Source: Diphasiastrum complanatum
Lineage: Eukaryota; Streptophyta; Lycopodiopsida; Lycopodiales; Lycopodiaceae
Reading direction: 5' to 3'
Length of the DNA: 64,000 bases
Assembly: GCA_029204225.1 (NCBI GenBank)
Contig: CM055101.1
Coordinates: forward strand, 37,861,374-37,925,373
The notes below the pieces were generated by a model that saw only the letters and a program-made list of their open reading frames with translations, was not told the origin of the DNA and did not search any database. This document shows, in pieces, positions 12,587 through 24,629 of the stretch. Both the position numbers and the translations under genes were made by a program. Within the stretch, counting starts at the first letter, position 1, and each line of letters begins with the position of its first letter.

Positions 12587-15500
12587 GTGAGTCAGAGTTA
12601 TACCATTATCTCTGTGATGAAAGAGCAGAATGTTTGATGTCATTGTTTTGGACAATATGTTTATTGTTTCTTTCCAAGATAATTCTATGATTTGTAAGAC
12701 CTAGCAAAAACATGCCTTCAGATCTTATATTACAATATTTTGGTTGAAAGGAAGGTCGTATTGCTAGTGAATTTGGTCTACTCTAGTTCGATATATTTCA
12801 TCAACTGCATCCTCCCTATTGTTGATTATTTGGGTAAGCACTACAATATCTAGACTAAACTGTCAAGAAGAAAGCCTTTTTTTTCTAAATATTTGGAAGT
12901 TGTCCTTTTATTGATGTATGATCTCATGCCTGTAAACAAGGAATTTCATTGATTGCGAAATTAGATTGGAAAATTAGATTGAACCACATTTGCATAGCTA
13001 GTGTCTAGATTCAGCTACAATTTGCTATGAGGGGCAAAGGGACTGGACGAGGATGCACTCCCTCTCCTCGTGCGTGCCAGCCAAGCAGGCAACAACTCTG
13101 GGTCAGCCACATAAGGAGCGGTGCAAAATCGGAGAATGCCCTCTGAAATTGTGTTCTCCCCCGCCACGAGCCGCGGCCCGTAGATGTCCAGTAGTCGTTG
13201 CCTGTCGGGGACGGTCATGCTGCCACAAGGGGCAGCATTCAAGGTGGCACCATTTTTGGCGCGTGCACCGAGTAGATGGCCTTTAAGGCGAGTGAGGGAT
13301 GCAGCAAATTCGACAAGACAATATCGGCAACGCACGATCTTCTGTCCGGTCTTGTTGGACTTTTCGGCAACCCGCCTGACAATGTCTACCTCGTCCCACA
13401 GACCGGAAAGGTCGGATTGCACCATTGCGATGGAGAAAACTAGGGAAAAAATGCAGATGAAGCTAAAGCTGCAAGGATGGAACGCTGGAAAAAAAACAGC
13501 AAGGTACACTGTGTGAGAGACGCTGAAAATGGGCGAAGGCAGGTTCTTGCAAATCAGATGCAAGGCAGGGCGGTCTGTGGGCAAAGGGCGACGCAAATCA
13601 GACGCAAGGCAGGGAAGGCAGGGCAGCAAAACCAGTAGCGAAGGCAGGGCAACGATGGCTGGAAAAAAACTGGGAGAGAAGAAGCGAGGGGGGCAGGTAG
13701 ATTAGGTTTAAAAAATTTTGAAAAAATATTAAATATTAATATATTATGGTACCGCGGTACCATCATGGTACCGCGGTACCATCATGGTACCGCGGTACCA
13801 GTACGGTTCCGCGGTACCAGGATCCGCGGTACCCAGTACCGCGGGACCTATGATATATATATATATATATAAAATAAACGATGCGCTCCCCGGATGAACT
13901 TCAACAACTTACTAATTACTAAGCAAAACAGAGTCATTCACCACAAGGAACTGCAAGACCTACATAGTACTATGTCTTATCTGATGAGATCGGTTTAGGG
14001 TTTTGGGATGAACTCCAACAACAACACTGAAAGGAAACATGAATTCTGTCACGGCTGCACCTGAACAGAATGGGATGATGAGATCGCAGGATGAGAATTT
14101 TTGAGAGCCAGTCTTTGTGAGTTGAAGCCTTCTCAATATTTTTCTCTGCATTTATTTCTGCCACAAGGTGATAAAGAAAGGGCAGTGATCAATACCCATT
14201 TCACCTGGATATTTCTCTAGGAAGATTTGTAAGAAAGCAATGGTCAAAAAGGTCTTTCCAGTACCTGGGGAAATCTAGGGTGCGAAATCGGGCGTCCTAT
14301 CTTTGGCACAACTACGTAGATTGCATGCAGGATCAAGCTCAAGACCAGAAGATTTTTGGGTGAAGTGAATGCTCAGCATCTCAAGAAGGACCAATTGTGA
14401 CTCCACTTCCAGAACTGCATAAGAACATGCAAACAAAAATGTTCTACTGCTGAAGCTTTCTTGAGAATTGTAGTTTTACTTCTCCTTGAAAAAGGTACAT
14501 ACACAAGTGAGCTATTTTTCATTCTGATTAGTGAAAGATCTGCTCATTACAACAACAGACTCTGCAAATTTTATTTGAAAAGTCTTTAATTGCGCCTTCC
14601 TCAAATCCACATCAAACGTTTTTAGGGTGATTTCAGAGACAACACCCACTGATTTCCAATCAGTGGCTTTTCCTGCCGAGGAAGTGAAGGTCTTGGAGTA
14701 CCAAGAAAAAGCGGAGCTAGACTATGCAGAATGGCTTGAAGCTAAGAAATATGTTGAGACCCAACGTAGTGTGTTCAAGGATGCTGAAGAGCTTTTAGAA
14801 AGGTGCTGGATACAGAGCTCCTGGAGCTAGGCAAACTTCAAGATGAAGCTATGCAAGCTACTCAAGCTATGCTTGACCACATAATTTTCTTGGATAAATT
14901 TTTCCAGTGATGTTTACTATCTTGCCTCTCTAAGCCTAAACCCTAAACCTACACACTACTATGTCTTATCGGATGAGATCGGTTTCTCCCCGGATGAACT
15001 TCAACAGCTTACGAATTACCTATGCTCCAAACCCTAAACTCTAAACCCTAAACCCTAAACCCTAAACCCTAAACCCTAAATCATAAACTCTAAACTCTAA
15101 ACCCTAAACTCTAAACCCTAAATTTTATGGTTTTGTAGTTCAAGCAAATCAAGTGATCTAAAAATGATATATAAAAGATTCATTGTGATTGAAGCTTCCG
15201 ATGGGACATAGCTCCTATTTTGGGTACATTAGAAGATATTTTCTAGGCTTGCTGTGTGCCAGTTGATCTCTTTGTGATGGTCAAAAGATTATCATGGAAC
15301 ACTATTATCTTTAAGTACTTACAATAAGCTCCTTGGTGCTATATCCGAAAGAACCTTCATAGTTTAGAGAGGAATAAAGCAATCTTTATTCTTTACAGAA
15401 TGCAGTACGTAGTGCTTGATAAAAAGTATTTGGAAAAAATGTTATCATAATTCACAACCTATCAAGCAAATTCTATGTGCTGGTACACATGGCAACATAC

Positions 15501-17789
15501 AAAAATAAAAGTTTGTACTCACAACACAAAATAAACCAATCAGGCCACATTGACACACACAACATTCCATTCTTTGAATGATTTTTTAACTTGAGATCTT
15601 CTTAAACTCTCCTATATGTGCACATGTATTTATTTTCTTGCTAATGAGACGATCTTAATTTTCTAACAAAAATGTTGGAACCTCAAGGATTAGATGTCCT
15701 TCCTATCAATGCAAGTAGAAAACGCTTGGCTTTCTATTTCCTCAAACACAAGTTTTTACTATTGCTTCATTTTGGATTACACCAATTTTCATGAAGAAAT
15801 TCTCAAAAAACCCAAAAATCAAATATTTACAATTTAGATAGCTAAAAGGACGAGTTATTATTGCAGTCCTAGTTTTACTAGTGTTGAGTTACAAAGTCAT
15901 GCACACTTATTAGATTGATTATTTTCAATAAAGATCAAATGTTATTTCAATTGCTGTTTGGCTGAAATCTAACATTAAGCCCCTACCTTCATACCACATT
16001 CCTTACTTTTCATTTGTAAAGAACATAGAATAGGCTAGGAGTATTGATTCTTCTGCATATTATTCTCTTGTTTCTGCTAAGCAGTTTGTTCATAGCCTTC
16101 CTAAGGCACATTGTGCCGTGCTTTTATGCATTCAGTTGGCTACTTCTTCGGCCCTTGTTATGTCATTGCCACCTGCTATTTCTGATATATTGACGACATA
16201 CACTTCCATGTTTGCCGAACCTTCTACATTACCCCCATTATGATTTATCAATCACCGCATTGATCTTGTTCCAGGCGGCCATCCACCTTCTCGAGCACCT
16301 TATCGTATGTCTCAATCTGAACAAGCCGAGGTCCAGCGTCAAGTTTCCGATCTGTTACAACAAGGCCTCATCGTTCCTAGTTAGAGTCCTTTTGGAGCTC
16401 CTGTTTTACTGGTGAATAAGAAAGATGGCACTAAGAGCCTATGTATTGATTACCGCGCTTTTAATCGTCTTACTATTCGTAATCAATACCCCATTCCTCA
16501 CATGGATGATTTATTTGATCGATTGGGTCAAGCTCAAATCTTTTCTAAGATTGATTTGTGATCAGGCTACCATCAAATTCATCATGCTTTGAACCAAAGT
16601 GTCCATGCTCCTTTGATCTTTAATCATCGCCTTTGAAGATCTTAGAGCATAGAGAACAACATGCTATGGAAGGTGGTGGAGGCCGCATTGGACTCGAGAG
16701 TCTCTTTTTCATATTCACATCAGTGTATACACTAGCAAATCCACTGAGTAAAGCTATGACAATAGTCATCAGCCATCCTTCAACAGGAATTTGCATGACA
16801 TGATCTGCAAATGAATTCAGTTACGCGTAGAAGGGTCAGATTTATTAGACCTGATCCGATCCCGATCAAGGGTCAAAGACGCCCGGATATTTTTTAGTGC
16901 ACCCTAGAGCAAGATGAACAGGTGCAGCCCACGACATCTTTGCAAGCAGCAACATCCTTCAAAACAGGTGCGTTGAGCCTGTATATGCAGCACCATATTA
17001 CTTGTTATCTTTAGTGATACCTTCTCTTCTCCACAACCGAAACAAGAATACCAGCAAGGTTAGCAGCCTTTGTGAGTACATCAAGTGAGGTTAGCTTCTA
17101 GACTCCATTAGAACCTTTGTTGGAAATGAGAGCCTTCTTCAAGTCCACATTGTAGGTTCAACCTTCAGCGATGCGGCATAGTCAACATTACAGTTCAGAA
17201 TCTCCTGGATTTATGGAACTACATCGATCAAGATCTTAGATGTGTCGGCCTTTTACTACGAGAGATGCTTATGTTGAGAACCTCTTTGCTACCATTGGAG
17301 AGCATTACTGGTTCTGGCCAGCATCTCATTACTAGCTTCTTTCAGAAGCGGGAGCGCGATGACCTATCAGATGATGAGGCAGTCATACCGGTGAGGGCGA
17401 AGGCCCAGCGTGCTCAGCCACCACCTCTTGCCAGATCTACTAGAGCTCCTCGATCACATCCCACAGCTGCTATGGGTATCAGACACTTTTTTCGAGATTG
17501 ATATTTGTCCTTTTACTTTCCTCAGCAGAGCAGGCGGTTAAGCTCTTGCACCTGTACCCTCTTCAGAGCTGGAGGTGAAGCTCTTGTGTATCTGCTCTTT
17601 TATGATTCTGTATTGGCTATGTCTCTTCCTAGCTCGAGAGAGTTCTATATTTTCTTTTCCATTTAGACTAGCGTTTTTTATTATGTTGTCCGACATGGAC
17701 AATAATCCTATGAGACATGTACTTATTCATTCTGTCTTATGTGCCCTTGGGCACTCAACATACATTAACACATTTCTTTCTTTCTTTCT

Positions 17790-17839
<50 letters not shown>

Positions 17840-17862
17840 CCTAGATTCGAAAGCATATCCCG

Positions 17863-17906
<44 letters not shown>

Positions 17907-20900
17907 CTAAACCATATCTCTCTCTCTCTCTAAACTTGATAGCATATGTCTCTCGCTCTCTCAAGCATGGATGTCCACTCTCTCCCACTCTTTTTGCATT
18001 GTACATTGATGATCTAGAGCGGATCATCAAGGAGGAGGGTGGTGATGGATGTCCACTTGCTGATGTTATTATTCCTATCCTACTGTACGCGGACGATGTG
18101 GCATTGCTATCCTCTTCAGCCTCTGGGTTACAGCGACATCTTGATGCTCTCTATGGCTTTTGCTTAGTGTGGGGCTTGACGGTGAATATTGCGAAGACCA
18201 AGGTCATGGTGTTTAACACTAACCGGCAGCATATGAGAGATGACACATTCTATTATGATGGACAGCCGCTGGAGATTGTAACTCATACACCTATCTAGGT
18301 GTACTATTCACCGATCCCTTACTTTCCGCTCTACTGCTCTATCTCGCCTGCGTAAGCGGCATGCTGCCTTGGTACATATGGAGAGAGTGTGTACTACTTA
18401 CCATATTCATGATCCTACTTCTAGAGACCACCTTTTCTCTACCGCGGTCTTGCCAGTGGCTATGCACTCGGCGGAGGTTTGGTGCCCAGGATTATCTCAG
18501 GGTACTTGGAGAGATAACACTCACCTGCAGATCACCATGTTAGGGAGGATGATTCGTGCGAAGCCATCAGTTCCTCATGAGATCCTTTTGGCGGAGTTCG
18601 CCTCACTTCCCATGGTGGTAGAGGCTTTGTTTCAGACTCCAGGAGGGATCTAGGATGGGTTGGGTGGTTTTGCTCCACAGTCTCTCTTGTGTTTTCCTAT
18701 CCTCATCTTAGGGGCTTGTCCCTAGTGGTCTTTTCATTGGTATCAGAGCCCGGCTAAGATGCGGTTTTTGGATGGGATGGAGAGGAATTCTACATCAAAT
18801 GGTAATTGGAACGCACTTGGATTTATATCCTGGATGGTGTGCTGTTTTTTCAAGGGAAATTGGGTTTGGATTCACTAATTCTTGTTGGAAGCATGCGTTT
18901 TAAACTTGGTGGTAGAGTGCTCTTCTCCTTGTTTGATTCTATGTAGAGATGCTTGGGAATTGCGTGAATTCATTCTTATGGTTTCTGAAGCCTTGAGAAA
19001 GTTTCTGTTTGAAGTAGAATGATGTGCATGAGTAGATCCATTTCTTAGTCTAAATCTGTTTTCTGAATGAATAATGTGCATGAGTCCATAATGTTTAGAC
19101 AAACTAAATTCAGGTTAGTAGCAGTTGGTTTGTTGATAGATTGATGAAAATCAATGTATCTTGAATGAATGAACTAATTGTTGTTGTGAATCTTGAATTT
19201 AATGTTTGCATGTGAGGACTTGAGCTATTTTCTAGAAAGATCCTCTTGTATTTCATGCAAATCTGTAAAACATAGAATGGAAATGGCAAGTTGCCCATTT
19301 TCTGGGAAAATAGATATAGAAACGGATTTTGGATACATGCAGTAAGAAACCTTGTGAAACATTCCTTGGAATGTTGCTCACTGGTTCTGAAGAGCGGTAA
19401 TCTTGTGGTTTGAACCTAGAAACATGCTTTGGATCTTTCTTCCAAACTCGTTCTTAACCTTTGTAGATCTCTGGACAGCTGTTAATGATGTTATTCAGCT
19501 GAGGACTTCTTTTGAACTTTATCCACTTTGTAGGATAACCTGCGGTAGACAGGAACTTGTTAACAACTATTGCAGATGATGGGTGGAACATTCGGAAGAT
19601 TGCATGTAGGATTCTTAGCATTACCTCTGTTGTGAATCCCTTTTGTCAAGAAGGAAAAGCGCTAGTTGTTCTGTCATTGGCATCAGGTCTTGTCAGCCTG
19701 TGAACAATTGTTCTCTTTATAGGTCGCTGTTGGAGATGCCACATGGTAGTATTGGAACGCGTTTTTGGGTACCTGATTGGCATCTGTGGTAGAGCGAATG
19801 CTAGCCGGTTTTGTGGAGCGGATTCTATGAGCCTGGAAGCCGCTGGTGGGTTTGGAGTTTTTCTTGTTTTGGAAGCCACGATGTTCAGTGCAATCCTTCC
19901 TTTCCTTTGTGATAGGTCTATAACTGTTAAGAAACCTCTTTCTCCTCCTTTGAAGGTCGCGTTGGGGACGCTGATCAAACAAAGGGAGAGGTGGCTGCAG
20001 GAGTGGAGTTGATGGCCGACCCACCATTGCGAGGGAGCTGTTGTGAAAAAACGGCTGCATAATGGTGAATGGGTTGTGGAACCCTTAGGGTTTAAGTGAG
20101 GGGTTGAATCACCCTTGAAACTTTTTCCCATGTTTAGGCCTTTACTTAATTTTGCTTGAGGTTTAGGGTATTTGGAGAGGTTATGAGATATAGATCCGGA
20201 TCCCTCAATGGTATCTCATAAATTCCAAATCGGAAACCCTTAAAAGCTATTTCTCTATTAATTTTAAACCTCTACTTTTTAGAAATTTCTTATATACGAG
20301 ACAATTGGATTGAGATTCATATAATTCCTTCCAGTGTAGAACTAGGTTCTGAAGGACTGTTTAAGTTATATGAATTCATGCTTGAGAGTAATATTTCTAT
20401 CACTCGGGATAAGATATTTAATGATTTTAAGGAAAAAGTCCGGTTTGTAATAGTACTGAATACTCATTACTGACTTTTTCTTATATCTTATATATCTTTG
20501 ACTTTTTCAAATTAATGACTTTTTCAAATCTTTGATATCTTATACGTTGTCTCCTGGAAACTTTTTGATTGAAATTATGAAATTTCTTTTAAAAGGGGGA
20601 GAAGAAAATGATAGGAATAAGACTTTCATGGGATCAACCAGTTGCGTAGATTTCTTTGGTGGAATTTAGTTTGTGTGCAATGGTGGAACTATCCAGTGGG
20701 AATAGAGGAAATCTCTAGTGATTGTTTTGAATAATCTGGAACTAGAGTGATTTTTGGGAGTTTTGAGCTGTGAGATATTCATGAATATGGGAAGTAGTGG
20801 TAAAGATTAAATTAAGGTTCACTGATTGGCTACCAAGTACCATTTAGTTATGGATTGGGTGGAATAAAGCTTTAATCTTAACCTTATATCCAAAGATGTC

Positions 20901-23346
20901 GGTATATGTCAGCCTAATCTTAGTTTGTGCACTAAGATCTGAAGTAGGTTGAATGATTGAAGGAATTTTGTTGATAAAAGTATGATGGTTGGAAAACTTG
21001 TGATGTGGAATTATTCACTTCAGAGATTTTCCAGATATGTTATTTACTCAAGAGAAATAGAAACTTCGGTAGTTGAGTTACAAGATTCTCAATGAGATAT
21101 CCTCGATGAATCCGAATGACTCATAAATTATGTGTCTTACAAGCAATACACACAAAACAAACAGTTTTCGGTGAATTCTCTTCACACTGTCCGTTTTACC
21201 AATTAACTTCCACAGGAGTAAATCAACTACTCAGGTTAATTGCTCATGATTTAGAAATCTTAAATGTCTAGGTGTAGATCTTACTTATACTAGTATAACA
21301 CCACATTTAGATCCATATCCAAATCACTTTTAAGTTAAGCAATAGATCTATCAGAACAGATCTGTTTACTCTGCAAGTAATTGTCAAACACAATACTTGA
21401 TTATATGTCTATGTTCATCAACTAGGTTAAGTGCACCAGATAACCTTAGTAACCAGGAATACATAGCAGATCCACACAAGATTAATCGTGCACATATGAG
21501 AAAAATCTCAGTATGACCTAGTACATAAACACATATGTCCTTATCTGGCAGATTCCTCCAAAATCCGCATATGTTACTCATTGTGTGCATAGGATACTGA
21601 TTTCTTGGATGAGTATTTCTCAGTTGAGAAATAGACTTGATTCATTAGTGATAGTATCCCAGTGAGCTCAATTGGATACCGGATCCTAATGGTTCCAAGA
21701 ATGTTAAACTGAATTTTGGGAATTCAGCAGAACTTTGTAATCTCTGGAATTTGAGTTAGTATTCAAGAGTAGGAGCAAGCAATTGAAATATTGTTGCATC
21801 TTTAAGTACTTATTCAAATGGAAAGATCAGACTTAAAATAATGATTCATGGGTAAGATTTGAAAGTTTAAGGAATAGTTTCATGTTTTCTTTTTCCCGTT
21901 CGGAGGACAGAACCTGTTTAAGGGAGGAAGAATGTTACGGCCATATTCGGTTAAGGACCTGGAATAGTCCTAATATGGTAGACCGGCCCTCGAGTATTCG
22001 AGATTATTGGTCACGCCTAGATTTAATTCCACATCGAGGTCTGTTGGTGACTAATGACCTTGAGAGGACCCAGACACTCTAATTGAGACATATGGAATAA
22101 TGCATGTACGTGTGACTGATATAGGCAGGAGGTATGCATGAAGAGCTGTAACCTATTTATAGTTGACCTGCATGGGGATTGCATGGACTCATGCACAGGA
22201 TCCTACTCTCTATATATTGAGGTAGTGATTATTTCGTCGACGACTTGGTCTAGGTTGCCTGATGAGCTCTTCTCCTCTTGCTGTCACATTGGCATAGCTT
22301 GGGGGCTAGATCCAGGAGGATTCTCCAGGAGGGATCTAGGATTGGTTGGGTGGTTTTGCTCCACAGTCTCTCTTGTGTTTTCCTATCCACATCTTAGGGG
22401 ATTGTCCCTAGTGGTCTTTACAGAACTCATGCATTTATCAGACAACAGCCACATAGTATGGGATCATCCTGATCATGACAGGGTCAAGCTTGTCTTTTGT
22501 GGGGCACATATCTTACGTAGAGACAATCTGGGACTTCCTATTAGACCTTTATATCTATCTCTTCCTCTTTCTTTTGGGCTTCGATATAGGTTGTGACAGC
22601 TATGAGTCTCTTCGCACCAGCTTGCTATTGAGACAAGCAGATATTCAGGCATTTCGAGAGAGTATCGGATCTGCCAGATATGCACAGTGGAGGATGAGTT
22701 CCATTTTATCTTCACATGCCCTACATACTATGAGATACGTGATCGATATCATTGTTTATACTGGGACACCCCCATTACCCTCAGTACCTTTTTAGAGTAT
22801 CAAGATCCCAGATGTGTTGGCCTTTTACTACGAGAGATGCTTACGTTGAGAGCCTCTTTGATACCTTCAGAGGATACTACTGATTATGGCCAGCCTCTTA
22901 TCACTAGCTTCTTTCAGAAGCGTGAGTGCGATGACCTACCAAATGATGAGGCAGTCATACCGGTGAGGGCGAAGGCCCAGCGTACTCAGCCACCACCTCC
23001 TGCCAGATCTAAACGAGCCTCCAAAGCTACCGGAGCTCCTCGACACCAGCCACGGATCATAGCTTCTATGGGTATCTGACGTTTTTTCAAAGATTAATAT
23101 TTTATTCTTCCTTTTTACTTCCTCAGTAGAGCAGGTGGTTAAGCTCTTGCACATGTACCCTCTTTAGAGCTGGAGGTTAAGCTCTTATATGTTTTTTATG
23201 ACTAGGTTTTTATGGTGTCCGACATGGACAATGTTCCTACGAGATATGTACTTATTTCTTCTGTCTTATGTGCCCTTGGGCACCCAACAAACATTAATAT
23301 AATGTCTTCTTCTTCTTCTTCTTCTTCTTCGTCTTCTTCTTCTTCT

Positions 23347-23417
<71 letters not shown>

Positions 23418-24268
23418 GCGCGCGTGTTTTGAGCGCAGTCAGACACCTTTTTTGAAAAAAAAAAACAACGCGTCCAGGTCCCAGACGCGTCCGCATCTGG
23501 ACGTTGGACGTGCCAGCTGGACGCGTCCAGCGTCCCAAAAAAAAAAAAGTTAAAAAAAAAAATGGGCGCGTCCAACCCTCCGTCCGGGTCCGGACGTTGG
23601 ACGCGGATGCAAAAGCCCGCGTCCGCCCCGAACCCTCATGCCTGATATATATATATTAGGGATGCACGTCTGGGCCGGACGAGGGCAATCCGTGTCCGCG
23701 TCCGGCGTCTGGGGACCCGGGCGGACCCCTGGCGCGTTCGCGTCCGGGGTCCGCCACGTTAATATATATATATCCACCTCTTGCTTGTATTGGTAATCCT
23801 TCGCTTCGAAACGGAACCTTCCAAAGGTTCCGTTTTGAAGCGAAGCCCCCTTGGTTCGTAAAGCCAACAAAGTTCTTTGAACAACTTGGAATGCAACATC
23901 GACACGAAGTAGAGCGATTTTTTGCCCGGCGAAGAAGCTAACGAACTCCGTCAAACCTTCCAATAACCGCTCTCGAGAAATTAAGACCCGGATTACCAAT
24001 ACAGGCAAGAGGTGGATATATATATATTAACGTGGCGGACCCTGGACGCAAAAGCAAGTCCGCATCCGGTTTTTTTTTTTTTTTTTTTAAATTTTAATTT
24101 TTTTAAAAAAAAATGAAAAAAAAATGGCATCCGGACCCTCGGATGCGTGCGTTCGTACACCAGACACATTTAAAATACAAAAAATAATTGGACTCGTCCG
24201 ATCCCGCACCCGGGGGTCGGACGTGTCCAGGTCCGGACGCGGACATTCCGGCCCAGACCCTCATCCAT

Positions 24269-24320
<52 letters not shown>

Positions 24321-24549
24321 ACATGAGGGTCCGGGCCAAAGTGCCCGCATCCGACGCCCGAACCCGGACGCGTCCGACCCCGCGTCCCGGGGTCGGACGC
24401 GTCATTTTTTTTAAGGCTGGACGCGTCGCGTCCAGCGTCCGGATGCGGACGTGTCCGGGCCCAGAACGCGTATTTTAAAAAAGAAAAAACAAAATCACGC
24501 GGGCCTGCGGACAGTCCGCAAAAGTTCCCGAGACAGGGAGAGGGCGGAA

Positions 24550-24629
<80 letters not shown>

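Larger units (their letters stand above)
23441..24318. mobile_element. Chain of GC-rich hAT-like termini separated by (TA)n, with a foldback insert
   Basis: 23441-23640 is crowded with GGACGCGTCC-type words and ends CCCTCATG before TA repeats. A second unit runs from about 23662 to 24268; its ends share GTCTGGGCCGGA and TGTCCGCGTCCGG in inverted order, and it too is flanked by TA repeats (24271-24317 on the right). No transposase is present in these units, so they look like non-autonomous relatives of the hAT starting at about 24322. Confidence 0.6.

Noticed and set aside
17958-18290. Reverse transcriptase of a retron or diversity-generating system
   Set aside because: Motifs, finger and 3' tail are those of a plant LINE; no bacterial context.
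18737-18753. tRNA-like TGGTATCAGAGC sequences (also at 44349, 50503, 35475)
   Set aside because: They are short primer sites complementary to tRNA-iMet beside LTRs, not tRNA genes; no cloverleaf surrounds them.
23441-24480. CpG-rich block as a promoter or CpG island
   Set aside because: The CG-rich words are palindromic repeats at transposon ends inside a host intron; no transcript start evidence.
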